A stretch of 64,000 nucleotides of DNA, from contig NZ_WJYA01000006.1 of NCBI RefSeq assembly GCF_009709615.1, positions 1 to 64,000 on the forward strand, read 5' to 3'. Position numbers and translations under genes: made by a program. The notes beneath the pieces were generated by a model that saw only the letters and a program-made list of their open reading frames with translations, did no database searches and was not told the origin of the DNA. The DNA is from Winogradskyella ouciana (lineage in GTDB: Bacteria; Bacteroidota; Bacteroidia; Flavobacteriales; Flavobacteriaceae). Positions 17,057 through 26,263 of the stretch are shown one piece after another (the first letter of the stretch is position 1; every line of letters begins with the position of its first letter).

Positions 17057-17401
17057 TTAGTTGTCTAATGCTTTTTTGGTTTGGGTAAAGCCTACGTAAA
17101 GTCCGACTCCAGCCATTAAAAAGGTCATAGCAGGATAAATAACATTGTCGTCTAAATTTGTAGTGCTTTCTAACAAATTTGCAAGGAAAAGCCCTAGACC
17201 AATACCCATTAATAGAAAGGCTATATTTATAACAACAACCTTCCAGGCTGATCCAGATCGCTTTCCAATATTGAATATACTGGCGTCTGCGCCTTTTTCG
17301 ATTAGGGCCAAACGTTCTTTATTTCGTGTTGAAAAGTATAGATATACCATTCCGAAAATAGCGGCGAACAGACTAATTGGTATTAAAATTTCTTCATCCA
17401 T
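17057..17401 (-). CDS. DUF6249-like inner-membrane protein
   Basis: The 114-residue protein has three predicted membrane segments (about 5-24, 51-77, 87-106) with an arginine/lysine-rich loop RNKERLALIEKGADAS. This loop and the length fit DUF6249 proteins, which in Bacteroidota are often next to ECF sigma factors. It is divergent from the sigma factor, and its promoter carries the same element as the sigma promoter, so the two are probably co-regulated. The biochemical role is unknown. Confidence 0.82.
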   Translation of the reverse strand: MDEEILIPISLFAAIFGMVYLYFSTRNKERLALIEKGADASIFNIGKRSGSAWKVVVINIAFLLMGIGLGLFLANLLESTTNLDDNVIYPAMTFLMAGVGLYVGFTQTKKALDN

Positions 17402-17447
17402 AATGTTTGTTTTTTAATTGATTAATTTTACGTGTTTCATACCTTAT

Positions 17448-17474
17448 GACGATAGGTTTTTGATTTAGGTTACA
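17448..17474 (-). promoter_or_regulatory. Candidate ECF promoter of the DUF6249-like gene
   Basis: Read on the minus strand: TGTAACCT (17474-17467), 15 bases, CGTC (17451-17448). This is the same arrangement as on the plus strand for the sigma gene. The start codon is 46 bases downstream. Confidence 0.65.
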
Positions 17475-17507
17475 ATTTTTTCAAAAAAAAATAATTTGAA
17501 CTGTTTG

Positions 17508-17534
17508 TGTAACCTAATATATAATGTAGTCGTC
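17508..17534 (+). promoter_or_regulatory. Candidate ECF autoregulated promoter of the sigma gene
   Basis: TGTAACCT (17508-17515), 15 bases, CGTC (17531-17534). It looks like an ECF promoter (AAC-type -35, CGTC -10). The start codon at 17545 is 10 bases after CGTC, so the transcript would have almost no leader. TTAGGTTACA/TGTAACCTAA (17465-17474 and 17508-17517) form a perfect 10-bp inverted pair. Confidence 0.65.
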
Positions 17535-17544
17535 TTAAATAAAA

Positions 17545-18129
17545 ATGACCACCAACGACGAAAACATATTAATAGATGCTATTAATAATGGCGATACTAG
17601 GGCTTATGCGCAACTAGTTGATCGTTATAAGGACTTAGTCTATACTTTAGCGTTACGAATGTTAAAGCATAAGGAAGAGGCGGAAGAGGTGGCGCAAGAC
17701 ACCTTTATAAAAGTATTTAAGTCATTGGACAAATTTAAAGGAGACTCAAAGTTTTCTACTTGGATTTACAGAGTGGCTTATAACACGTGCTTGGATAATA
17801 TAAAAAAGAACAAGAAACATCTAAATAATGTAGCCATAGATGAGTTTACTTTTAATAAACTCGATACTATAGATAATGCTTTGGACAATATCATTAATGA
17901 AGAAAGAAGTGTATTGATTAAAAACTGTATTGACAAATTACCAGAAGATAGCAGTGCGTTATTAACCTTGTTTTATTTTGAAGAGTTATCTTTAGAAGAG
18001 ATATCAAAGATTATAAATATTGAAGCCAATACCGTAAAAGTGAAGCTTTTTAGAGCTCGGAAAAAACTGGCAGTTATTTTAGAGCAGTATTTGCAACCAC
18101 AAAATATGATAAACTATGGAAGCCCATAA
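17545..18129 (+). CDS. ECF (sigma-70 family) RNA polymerase sigma factor
   Basis: The 194-residue protein has region 2 (about 22-90: LVDRYKDLVYTLALRML, EVAQDTFIKVFKSLDKFKGDSKFSTWIYRVAYN) and region 4 (about 134-178: LPEDSSALLTLFYFEELSLEEIS, then ANTVKVKLFRARKKL). There is no region 3, as expected for group 4. It directs core polymerase to dedicated promoters. The divergent promoter pair and shared element upstream suggest autoregulation. The next gene, encoding a two-helix membrane protein, may hold the anti-sigma function. A dispersed palindrome lies between them. Confidence 0.95.
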   Translation: MTTNDENILIDAINNGDTRAYAQLVDRYKDLVYTLALRMLKHKEEAEEVAQDTFIKVFKSLDKFKGDSKFSTWIYRVAYNTCLDNIKKNKKHLNNVAIDEFTFNKLDTIDNALDNIINEERSVLIKNCIDKLPEDSSALLTLFYFEELSLEEISKIINIEANTVKVKLFRARKKLAVILEQYLQPQNMINYGSP

Positions 18130-18130
18130 C

Positions 18131-18149
18131 CTGTCTGCCGGCAGGCAAG
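18131..18149. repeat. GC-rich palindrome between sigma and its partner gene
   Basis: CTGTCTGCCGGCAGGCAAG has the perfect centre CTGCCGGCAG. Such GC-rich palindromes are dispersed in Flavobacteriaceae genomes; here the region stands out in base composition. It could attenuate the downstream gene. Confidence 0.6.
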
Positions 18150-18227
18150 TGGGCATTTGGTCAATGGTGGTTATTGCCATCTAAATAAGTTAGTGCATTA
18201 GAACTAATGTTATAAAATATTGAAGTT

Positions 18228-18632
18228 ATGATAGAAGATGATAAAAGAATAGAAGATTTAGTTAATAAGTTGATGTCTGCTGATAGCTTAGAACAAGCAC
18301 CTGCTGACTTTACCGATAATGTAATGTCAAAAATTGAAGCTATATCAGAATCTAAAACTATTGTCTATAAACCATTAATTCCTAAATATGTTTGGTGGCT
18401 CATAGCCTCAGGTTTTGTAGGATTGGTTGGGTATGCGCTGTTTTCAAAATCCAATGACACTACAAGTCTTTCTGAGCGTTACAATTTACCTGATGTATCA
18501 TTTAGCTTATGGGAGAATTTTTCTTTTGACTTTTCTAATGCATTGATGCATGCAACGGTATTGTTGGCTATAATGGTTGGTGTTCAAATTCCGTTGTTGA
18601 AACAGTATTTTAATAATAGATTGTCTTATTAG
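18228..18632 (+). CDS. Membrane protein, putative anti-sigma or partner of the ECF factor
   Basis: The 134-residue protein has a cytoplasmic N-terminus of about 55 residues (DDKRIEDLVNKLMSADSLEQAPADFTDNVMSKIE), a membrane helix (about 56-76: YVWWLIASGFVGLVGYALF), a short extracytoplasmic loop, and a second helix (about 105-122). The N-terminal helices resemble the start of anti-sigma-like proteins in Bacteroidota, but no ZAS motif is present, so the role is inferred from position: 98 bp after the sigma gene, same strand. Confidence 0.75.
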   Translation: MIEDDKRIEDLVNKLMSADSLEQAPADFTDNVMSKIEAISESKTIVYKPLIPKYVWWLIASGFVGLVGYALFSKSNDTTSLSERYNLPDVSFSLWENFSFDFSNALMHATVLLAIMVGVQIPLLKQYFNNRLSY

Positions 18633-18669
18633 TTGTGATTCAGGAATTTTATCTAACCTATTAGACAGA

Positions 18670-19905
18670 TTAATACCAACGCTTCTTCTTTTTCTTTGAA
18701 GCTACACTTTTACGTCCTTTTTTATACTTACTACCTTTCTTTTTATGTACTATCGGTTTGGCTTTAGGATCTAAAGGATATGGATGTTCAGTCTCAATTG
18801 GAATTTGAACATTAATGTACTGTTCAATGGTTTTTACATAGCTTTTTTCGTCCGCCGAGCACATGGAGTAGGCTTTTCCAATATTACCAGCACGACCAGT
18901 TCTGCCTATTCTATGCACATAGGTTTCGGCTTGGTTGGGCATATCAAAATTAAAAACATTGTCGAGCTTATTGATATCAATACCACGAGCGGCAACATCA
19001 GTGGCAATTAATACTTTTACATAACCGTTTTTAAACTTGTTTAAAGCCGTCTGTCTATCACTTTGGTTTTTATCGCCATGAATACTATCCACCTTGTATC
19101 CATTTTCAGCAAGGCGTTGTTCGAGTTTATTGACACCAAATTTGGTACGTCTAAAAATGAGGACATTGCCTTTAATTTCATTTCGTAGCAAGTGCAAGCA
19201 CAGTTCTATTTTTCTTCGCTTAGGGACATAATACAACACTTGACTTACATCTTGAGCCACAGATTTGGTTGGTGTTACATCAATACGCTCAGGATCTTTG
19301 AGAATGGTTTTGGCTAATTCTTCAATTTTATAAGGAATTGTTGCCGAAAACAAAAGGGTTTGTTTCTCTTCTGGGCAAAGACGTTCAATCTTTTTGACAT
19401 CATCTATAAAACCCATGGCCAACATTAAATCGGCTTCATCCAGAACCAAGGTTTCTATATGATCTAAATTGATATAATCTTGTTTGTGCAAATCGAGTAA
19501 ACGACCAGGTGTTGCCACTAAAATATCAACGCCTTTTTTCAACACATCAATTTGTGGTTCTATGGAAGTACCACCAAAAACCACCAAAGATCTTAGGTTA
19601 GAAAATTGCGCATAGTTTTTAAAATTCTGTTGAATTTGTACGGCCAATTCTCGTGTAGGACTTATAACCAAAGCCCTGATTTTTTTACCGCGTTTTGGAG
19701 CATCTTGCTTGTCAAACAATTGTTGTAAAATAGGCAAAGCAAAAGCAGCAGTCTTACCAGTTCCTGTTTGCGCAGACACAATAACATCTCTCCCTTCCAA
19801 TACTGGCGGAATAGCACGTTGCTGCACTAGCGTAGGTTCAGAATATCCTGAAGCTTCAATAGCTTTAAGTAAAGGTTTTATGATTTTTAGGTCTTTGAAG
19901 GACAT
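18670..19905 (-). CDS. DEAD-box ATP-dependent RNA helicase (RhlE-like)
   Basis: The 411-residue protein shows all core motifs: Q motif SEPTLVQQRAIPPVL (about 19-33), AQTGTGKTAA (about 45), PTRELAVQIQ, GG, TPGRLLD, VLDEADLML, SATIP, then VLIFRRTKFG, ARGIDI, and HRIGRTGRAG in the C-terminal half. A basic tail of Lys/Arg (VHKKKGSKYKKGRKSV...) follows, as in cold-induced RNA chaperone-like helicases. It should unwind RNA in ribosome assembly or mRNA turnover. The gene is monocistronic; the stop is 38 bp from the convergent plus-strand gene. Confidence 0.95.
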   Translation of the reverse strand: MSFKDLKIIKPLLKAIEASGYSEPTLVQQRAIPPVLEGRDVIVSAQTGTGKTAAFALPILQQLFDKQDAPKRGKKIRALVISPTRELAVQIQQNFKNYAQFSNLRSLVVFGGTSIEPQIDVLKKGVDILVATPGRLLDLHKQDYINLDHIETLVLDEADLMLAMGFIDDVKKIERLCPEEKQTLLFSATIPYKIEELAKTILKDPERIDVTPTKSVAQDVSQVLYYVPKRRKIELCLHLLRNEIKGNVLIFRRTKFGVNKLEQRLAENGYKVDSIHGDKNQSDRQTALNKFKNGYVKVLIATDVAARGIDINKLDNVFNFDMPNQAETYVHRIGRTGRAGNIGKAYSMCSADEKSYVKTIEQYINVQIPIETEHPYPLDPKAKPIVHKKKGSKYKKGRKSVASKKKKKRWY

Positions 19906-19952
19906 TTAATTTGATTTAGTGTAAAGGTAGAATTATAATTTACAATTTATTA

Positions 19953-20357
19953 TCAACTCCAACTCATATCAATCCGTATTTTATTATCATTTATTTCAAC
20001 TTCACCACCATAAGAATCATTTTCACCAGGATAAATTTCAAATGTTTTTGTATTCCCTTTAATTTTAGGAATATTATCTTTCAACCTTTTACTTCGCTTT
20101 ATCCAATTGTCTATTTCTTTTGCATTGTCTAATTCAAATTCAATGATGTATTGTCGAGTGAAAATACTTCCTCTTTTTTTAATTGACAGGTTTTTAATTC
20201 CTTGAGGTAACTCATCCAATCCACCCATTTCTATTGTAGCCTCAATCGCTTCTTGTTTTTCCCATGGAAGGACATAAATACTAGAAATATAAATATAGGT
20301 AAAGAATAATGTAGCTATTGCAAGTAATAATTTGAATATAAATTTAATTTTTTGCAT
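19953..20357 (-). CDS. Membrane-anchored protein of unknown function
   Basis: The 134-residue protein has one N-terminal membrane segment (about 7-27: FIFKLLLAIATLFFTYIYI) and a soluble part with alternating beta strands (NLSIKKRGSIFTRQYIIEFEL, IDNWIKRSKRLKDNIP, GEVEINDNKIRIDMSW). No family was recognised. It precedes the DEAD-box gene on the same strand and follows rlmF by 30 bp, but no coupling is evident. Confidence 0.65.
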   Translation of the reverse strand: MQKIKFIFKLLLAIATLFFTYIYISSIYVLPWEKQEAIEATIEMGGLDELPQGIKNLSIKKRGSIFTRQYIIEFELDNAKEIDNWIKRSKRLKDNIPKIKGNTKTFEIYPGENDSYGGEVEINDNKIRIDMSWS

Positions 20358-20387
20358 AAAAGCTTTGCCTTAATAATTTATATCATT

Positions 20388-21344
20388 CTACCAACGCTTA
20401 TTAACCCAATCCTTTTGTTCTTGTTCAGTCAAAAACGTCCAAGCAATAAATCGGCTAATTTTATTTCCTTGTCCCATTTCAATGGTTTTTACATCAGTTG
20501 CATTCACTTTTTGTAAAATTTTGTAGGTAGGTTTTAATGTCGCTTCTTTCGAAATTAAACTCGTAAACCAAAAGCATTGTTTGCCAAAATGTTTGCTTTC
20601 GTAAATCATGTCTTTTACAAAACGGGCTTCACCACCTTTGGTCCATAACTCATTGTTTTGTCCACCAAAATTTAAAAGTGCCTTACTTGGTCGTTTTCCT
20701 TTTAAGTTTTTAAGCTTTTTTAAACTTGCTTTTTCAGCATCTTTGGCAGAGGCATGAAATGGAGGATTGCACATGGTGAAATCTACTTTTTCTTCTGGTT
20801 TTAGAATGCCGCGGAAGAAATTATTAGCTTGCTCTTGGCGTCTAATTTCAATGTTAGATTTTAAATTAGAATTGCGTTGCTCAATTTGTTTTGCAGATAT
20901 AATAGCAGTCTCGTTGGTGTCACTTCCAATAAATGACCAGCCATATTCGTGATTGCCAATAATTGGATAAATGCAACTGGCGCCAACACCAATATCAAGT
21001 CCTTTAATGTGACTGCCTTTTGGGATTTCTTCCCTATCACCCTTTAAAAGATCAGCGATATTATGAATATAGTCTGCACGACCTGGAATTGGAGGACATA
21101 AATAATGCTCAGGAATTTCCCAGAACTCAACACCATAATGATGCTTTAAAAGCGCTTTGTTTAAAGCTAATACGGCTTTAGGGTTAAAAAAATCTACAGA
21201 ATCATCACCATATTTATTCGGTGCAACGAAAGCTCCTAATTCTGGTGAACTTTTTATAAGTGCATCAAAATTATAACGTTCTCTATGTTGGCTTCTGGGA
21301 TGAAGTTCTGATTTTACTTTTGGATGCGGTTTCTTTTTATGCAA
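20388..21344 (-). CDS. rlmF: 23S rRNA (adenine-1618-N6)-methyltransferase RlmF
   Basis: The 318-residue protein has the RlmF layout: HPRSQHRERYNFDALI near the N-terminus (about 15-30), the SAM-binding GLDIGVGASCIYPIIG (about 113-128), and the base-flipping motif MCNPPFHAS (about 190-198, NPPF). It methylates A1618 of 23S rRNA. The spread of conserved motifs and length fit the family well. An upstream minus-strand CAAAGGTA (21365-21372) is a good TAnnTTTG promoter on that strand. Confidence 0.95.
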   Translation of the reverse strand: MHKKKPHPKVKSELHPRSQHRERYNFDALIKSSPELGAFVAPNKYGDDSVDFFNPKAVLALNKALLKHHYGVEFWEIPEHYLCPPIPGRADYIHNIADLLKGDREEIPKGSHIKGLDIGVGASCIYPIIGNHEYGWSFIGSDTNETAIISAKQIEQRNSNLKSNIEIRRQEQANNFFRGILKPEEKVDFTMCNPPFHASAKDAEKASLKKLKNLKGKRPSKALLNFGGQNNELWTKGGEARFVKDMIYESKHFGKQCFWFTSLISKEATLKPTYKILQKVNATDVKTIEMGQGNKISRFIAWTFLTEQEQKDWVNKRW

Positions 21345-21364
21345 ATTGAAAGATTTTCTTCGTG

Positions 21365-21372
21365 CAAAGGTA
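21365..21372 (-). promoter_or_regulatory. TAnnTTTG promoter element for rlmF
   Basis: TACCTTTG on the minus strand, 21 bases before the rlmF start. Confidence 0.5.
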
Positions 21373-21399
21373 GTTGAAAAGAAACAGTTATATTTCTTT

Positions 21400-24300
21400 T
21401 TATTCCATAGTCACAATCAAATCGTCCTGCTTCACCATACTCCCTTCACCTAAAGTAACCGATTTAATTTTGCCAGCTTTATGCGCAGTTACAGTTGTCT
21501 CCATTTTCATGGCTTCAATAATAAATAATGGGTCGTTCTCTTTAATGTCTTGCCCTTTCTTAACTAAAACCTTATAAAGCGAACCTTGTAAAGGTGCTCC
21601 AATTTGGTTGCTGTCTTCTGGGTCGATTTTTACATTTTCATGTTTTTTAATGTTGAGCGATGCATCCAATACTTCAACATATCTGTTTTCGCCATTGACT
21701 TTAAAAAACACGATACGTTTACCTTCGTCGTTAGGTATGCCAACAGATAGTAGTTTTACAATAACAGTCTTTCCAGGTTCTAAAGTCACTAAGGTTTCTT
21801 CACGTAATTTCATACCATAGAAAAAGTTTTTGGTCGGAATTAGAGCCACGTTGCCATATTTCTTATAATTTTCGTGTGCTTTGTCAAATACCTTTGGGTA
21901 TAAGGTGTAAGACAGAAAATCTTCCATCTCAATAGCTCTGGTAAATCCTTTTTGATATTTTTTCTTGAAGGCCTTATACTCCTTGTCAAAATCTATAGGA
22001 TCTAAATGCGCATTTGGTCGATCTGTGTAGGGTTCTTTATCTTTTAAAATTATTTTTTGAAGTTCCTTTGGGAAACCACCGGTCGGTTGTCCTAAATCTC
22101 CTTTAAAGAAACTGATGACGGACTCTGGAAACGAGAGCTCCTTGCCACGAGACATCACATCTTCTGGAGTAAGATTGTTGGTAACCATGTAAATAGCCAT
22201 GTCACCAACCACTTTAGAACTTGGTGTAACTTTTGGGATTTCACCAAACATATCATTCACTTTGGAATACATTTGTTTAACTTCGTCAAAACGATCTCCT
22301 AGCCCTAATGCTTCACCTTGTGGTCTTAAGTTAGAATATTGTCCACCAGGAATTTCGTGTTGAAACACTTCGGCTGTACCAGCCTTTAAACCCGATTCAA
22401 ATGGGTAGTACATCTCACGAGTATCTTCCCAGAAATTAGAGAATTCATTGAGCTTAGTCATGTCAAAATCGTGCTCACGTTCATGTCGTTTCATCATCTC
22501 TACAACTGCATTAAAGTTGGGTTGCGATGTTAATCCTGAAAGTCCTCCTAAAGCTACATCAACCACATCAACTCCAGCTTCTATGGCTTTAAGATATGTT
22601 GCTGTTTGTAATGATGATGTGTCGTGCGTATGTAAATGGATAGGCACATTAACTGTGTCTTTTAAAGCAGTGACCAACTCAGTTGCAGCATAAGGTTTTA
22701 GTAATCCAGCCATATCTTTAATGGCAATCATATGCGCACCTGCATTTTCTAAATCCTTAGCGAGTTGTGTGTAATATTTTAAATTGTACTTAGTCTGTGT
22801 TGTATCTAAAATGTCGCCTGTGTAACTCAAGGCTGCTTCTGCGATTCCGCCAGTTTTATTACGAACATAATTAATACTTGGTTCCATGGCTTTTACCCAA
22901 TTGAGCGAATCGAAAATCCTAAAAATATCGACACCATTTTCCCAAGATTTTTCTACGAATTTTTCAATCAGATTATCAGGATAAGCCTTATAGCCCACAC
23001 CATTAGAGCCACGTAATAGCATCTGAAACAAGATGTTTGGAACTGCTTCCCTAAGTTGCTTTAAACGTGTCCATGGACTTTCGTGTAAAAAGCGTAAGCA
23101 CACATCAAAGGTTGCTCCTCCCCAAACTTCCATACTAAAAGTGTTTGGATGATTTTTTGCAAAGCTTTCAGCGACTTTTAGCATGTCAAAGGTTCGCATG
23201 CGCGTAGCTAAAAGTGATTGATGCGCATCACGCATCGTTGTATCTGTATATTGAATTTTCTTTTCGTCTTTAAGCCATTGACAAAATTTTTCTGGCCCGA
23301 GTTCTGTCAGTAAATCCTTTGTGCCTTTCGGGTAATCTTCTTTAGAATTAAACTTAGGGACTTTGGCATCTCTAAAGACTTTGTTCTCATCAATAAATTT
23401 TACATCCGAATTTCCGTTAACGATGACTTCGGCTAAAAAGTTTAAAGCTTTTGAGGTTCTATCCTGAGGCAGCTTAATGTCAAAAAGCTCTGGTGTGTTT
23501 TGAATAAAATTCACATTCACCTTCCCCTCTCTAAAGGTTTCATGTAGAATGACATTCTGTAAAAAATGAATATTAGTTTTTACACCTCTAATTCGAAACT
23601 CTTTTAGTGCACGTGACATTTTTCTTATAGCTCCATCTAGTGTTCTACCATGAGCAGAAACTTTTACAAGCATAGAATCAAAAAAAGGACTCACATTATA
23701 GCCTTGATAAATACTACCAGCATCTAATCGAATTCCCATACCAGAAGCACTGCGATATGTAGTAATGTCTCCGTAGTCTGGTGTAAAATTGTTTTCGGGA
23801 TCTTCTGTAGTCAATCGACATTGTAAAGCAAAACCATAAGTAGCTAAACTATCTTGATCGTAAATCTTGATTTGCTTATCAGATAACTTATAACCACCAG
23901 CAATAAAAATTTGTGATTTCACCAAGTCAATACCAGTAACCATTTCGGTAACGGTATGCTCAACTTGGATTCTTGGATTCACTTCGATAAAGTAGATGTT
24001 GTCTTGTTGATCGACCAAAAACTCAACCGTACCAATATTGTTATAATTAACTTCTGAAGTGATATCAACTGCATATTTGTAAAGCGAGTCTTTAACCTTT
24101 TGAGAAACGTTATAAGATGGAGCTACTTCAACCACTTTTTGATGACGACGTTGCACAGAACAATCGCGTTCAAATAAATGACGAATATTACCGTGTCTGT
24201 CTGCAACGATTTGAACTTCGATATGCTTAGGATTTTCAACATATTTCTCTAAAAACATGGTATCATCACCAAACGCATTAAGTGCTTCATTACGAGCTGA

Positions 24301-24852
24301 ATCGAAATTCGATTCTAAATCTTCACTGGTTCTAATAACACGCATTCCTCGACCACCACCGCCTGAAGCAGCTTTTAACATTACAGGATATCCAATTCTA
24401 TTCGCTTCAGAAATTGCAACGTCAACAGATGTTAAATCGTCTTTATTACTTTCAATAATCGGTACGTTACATTTTACGGCAATTTTTTTAGCTGTAATCT
24501 TATCACCAAGCGCATCCATAACTTCAGGGTCTGGGCCAATAAAAATGATGTCATTTTCGGCACAACGTCTGGCAAATTCTGAGTTTTCAGATAAAAAACC
24601 ATAGCCAGGATGTATAGCATCTACGTTTTTTGCTTTAGCTAAAGCCACAATTTCCTCAATATCAAGATAAGGCCTCAAAGGGTCATTGTTTTCACCAATC
24701 TGGTAGGCTTCGTCAGCTTTGTAGCGATGTTGGGAGTAACGGTCTTCATAAGTGTAAATCGCAACAGTTGCTAGATTTATTTCAGAGCAAGCTCTTAAGA
24801 CACGTATAGCAATTTCGCTTCGGTTGGCAACTAAGACTTTTTTGATTTTCAT
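21400..24852 (-). CDS. pyc: Pyruvate carboxylase
   Basis: The start MKIKKVLVANRS at 24852 gives 1150 residues; the longer ATG at 24903 adds a non-conserved leader. Domains: biotin carboxylase (about 1-450: AIHPGYGFLSENSEFA, KAASGGGGRGMRV), carboxyltransferase (about 530-800: YTDTTMRDAHQSLLATRMRT, then DMAGLLKPYAA), a linker, and the biotin carrier at the C-terminus with EAMKMETTV (biotinyl lysine about 35 residues from the end). It fixes bicarbonate on pyruvate to give oxaloacetate, an anaplerotic step. It is encoded 19 bp after the kinase-like gene on the same transcript. Confidence 0.95.
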   Translation of the reverse strand: MKIKKVLVANRSEIAIRVLRACSEINLATVAIYTYEDRYSQHRYKADEAYQIGENNDPLRPYLDIEEIVALAKAKNVDAIHPGYGFLSENSEFARRCAENDIIFIGPDPEVMDALGDKITAKKIAVKCNVPIIESNKDDLTSVDVAISEANRIGYPVMLKAASGGGGRGMRVIRTSEDLESNFDSARNEALNAFGDDTMFLEKYVENPKHIEVQIVADRHGNIRHLFERDCSVQRRHQKVVEVAPSYNVSQKVKDSLYKYAVDITSEVNYNNIGTVEFLVDQQDNIYFIEVNPRIQVEHTVTEMVTGIDLVKSQIFIAGGYKLSDKQIKIYDQDSLATYGFALQCRLTTEDPENNFTPDYGDITTYRSASGMGIRLDAGSIYQGYNVSPFFDSMLVKVSAHGRTLDGAIRKMSRALKEFRIRGVKTNIHFLQNVILHETFREGKVNVNFIQNTPELFDIKLPQDRTSKALNFLAEVIVNGNSDVKFIDENKVFRDAKVPKFNSKEDYPKGTKDLLTELGPEKFCQWLKDEKKIQYTDTTMRDAHQSLLATRMRTFDMLKVAESFAKNHPNTFSMEVWGGATFDVCLRFLHESPWTRLKQLREAVPNILFQMLLRGSNGVGYKAYPDNLIEKFVEKSWENGVDIFRIFDSLNWVKAMEPSINYVRNKTGGIAEAALSYTGDILDTTQTKYNLKYYTQLAKDLENAGAHMIAIKDMAGLLKPYAATELVTALKDTVNVPIHLHTHDTSSLQTATYLKAIEAGVDVVDVALGGLSGLTSQPNFNAVVEMMKRHEREHDFDMTKLNEFSNFWEDTREMYYPFESGLKAGTAEVFQHEIPGGQYSNLRPQGEALGLGDRFDEVKQMYSKVNDMFGEIPKVTPSSKVVGDMAIYMVTNNLTPEDVMSRGKELSFPESVISFFKGDLGQPTGGFPKELQKIILKDKEPYTDRPNAHLDPIDFDKEYKAFKKKYQKGFTRAIEMEDFLSYTLYPKVFDKAHENYKKYGNVALIPTKNFFYGMKLREETLVTLEPGKTVIVKLLSVGIPNDEGKRIVFFKVNGENRYVEVLDASLNIKKHENVKIDPEDSNQIGAPLQGSLYKVLVKKGQDIKENDPLFIIEAMKMETTVTAHKAGKIKSVTLGEGSMVKQDDLIVTME

Positions 24853-24871
24853 GATGGGTTGATTGGTCTGG

Positions 24872-25933
24872 TTATTTGATGAGGTATGGATTTTCGTTAA
24901 CATAGTTTCTGGTAATAAAATCTAAGCCATTGCTTAGAAGTTCTCCCATGTTTTTCGATTTTTTAAAGTTAACGTCTTTAGTTAACTTGAACAAGGCAGC
25001 TCGTAGTTCATTTATTTTGTCTGGAGTAGAAATAGTGTCGGCTTTCATACATTTAACGAGATCATCTAATCGTTCGTGCTCACTGGTAGCACGTTTTGCC
25101 AATAGCGAACGTTCTTCCTTTTCGTATTGTTCTATGGATTCCTTTGCCAATACATTTAAGGTCATCTCCACATAGGCATTATTTTCTTTTAGAAACTGAG
25201 GTTTATAGACTTTTGGGTTGCCTTCATAACATTGTTGGTCAAAATCTATGGCTCTGATACGGTATTGCACACGATCGAAATCTTGTGTAATGACAATGAC
25301 ATAATTATACGAGCGCATATCTGCCAACAACCGCACAAAACAGCGTTCGTTAAACTTTACAAACTCTTTGGCTAGTGCTCGCTTGTCTTGCTCAGAAAGA
25401 GTGTTTAGATTGTTGTCTATAAAGGTGTCTCCCGGAATTCCAGAAATATGTTCTTCTATAAGTGTGTCTTTATGAACCAGAAAATTGATATGATTCGGTG
25501 ATAATAAATGCTCTAATTCCAGACCATAAATACGTGAAGCATCTGCCTTTTTTATATAGAGGAAAATATAGTTGTCGTTAAGTATATTTCTAACCTTTAC
25601 TCTGAATGGTTTGGTGTTACCGAACGTACAAAAATCAATACTGTCTATATTGAGATATGGAATAATATTATCACTACCATCAGAGTGTAAGATGGAATAC
25701 ATTTGCTTTAGGCTGTGCTCAATTTCGTCACGTTCGTATTCTGCGTAGTAACAACTGATCCATAACGTGTCTTTACCGTCATTATCAAAAATTTCTACCG
25801 CTCCTTGAAAGCGCAATAAGTCATCATAAAAAATCGGAATTTTTATGTTTCTGCCTTGTTCGCTTAGATAATCGGATAGGCAATTACTTATGGGATAAGC
25901 AGGCTTTTTTTTGGATATCAGCTTTTCACTCAT
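24872..25933 (-). CDS. Predicted kinase-fold protein upstream of pyruvate carboxylase
   Basis: The 353-residue protein is not recognised as a named family, but motif order suggests a protein-kinase-like or APH fold: a strand with Lys (NYIFLYIKKADA, about 121-131), an Glu-bearing helix (GLELEHLL), a hinge-like LIEEHISGIPGDTF (about 158-171), a catalytic-loop-like ADMRSYN with D205 and N210 (DxxxxN), and RAIDFDQQ with D230 (DFG-like). An extra N-terminal region (about 1-100) and a helical C-terminus (about 255-353) follow. No signal or membrane segments. Function unknown; it may regulate or share conditions with pyruvate carboxylase. Confidence 0.7.
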   Translation of the reverse strand: MSEKLISKKKPAYPISNCLSDYLSEQGRNIKIPIFYDDLLRFQGAVEIFDNDGKDTLWISCYYAEYERDEIEHSLKQMYSILHSDGSDNIIPYLNIDSIDFCTFGNTKPFRVKVRNILNDNYIFLYIKKADASRIYGLELEHLLSPNHINFLVHKDTLIEEHISGIPGDTFIDNNLNTLSEQDKRALAKEFVKFNERCFVRLLADMRSYNYVIVITQDFDRVQYRIRAIDFDQQCYEGNPKVYKPQFLKENNAYVEMTLNVLAKESIEQYEKEERSLLAKRATSEHERLDDLVKCMKADTISTPDKINELRAALFKLTKDVNFKKSKNMGELLSNGLDFITRNYVNENPYLIK

Positions 25934-26263
25934 GGCATTTATTTGGCGGCTATAAGGTAAATTTTAATTATTAAATTTCCTATGCGTGCATAATATTTTT
26001 TAGTTTTCTCTATTAATCAGCTTGAAAAACAGTTAAATAGAGATATAATGAAAATTACATAATAAATTAACGTGCTGTTAATTAAGTGTTTAAATAATAG
26101 ATATACGGTTAATTATTGACTATAAGTTGAAGTGTTTTTCAAAAAAAATCGATGTAATTACAAAATCCTATTTTTAGGGCTATCGCATGAAGAATTTTAG
26201 ACGCTTTTTTAATAGTTGTGGGTAATAGTTTGAGATGGATGTTGTTTCAATAGGACGGATTTA
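25934..26263. other. 330-bp intergenic region, AT-rich
   Basis: No ORF. It holds the promoter of the kinase-like/pyc operon and the 3' end of the epimerase gene. An imperfect palindrome TATGC gt GCATA at 25981-25992 lies 48 bp before the kinase-like start and is a possible operator. No clear terminator was found. Confidence 0.6.
25981..25992. promoter_or_regulatory. Possible operator palindrome upstream of the kinase-like/pyc operon
   Basis: TATGCGTGCATA, arms TATGC/GCATA with a two-base centre. A binding protein is not known. Confidence 0.35.
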
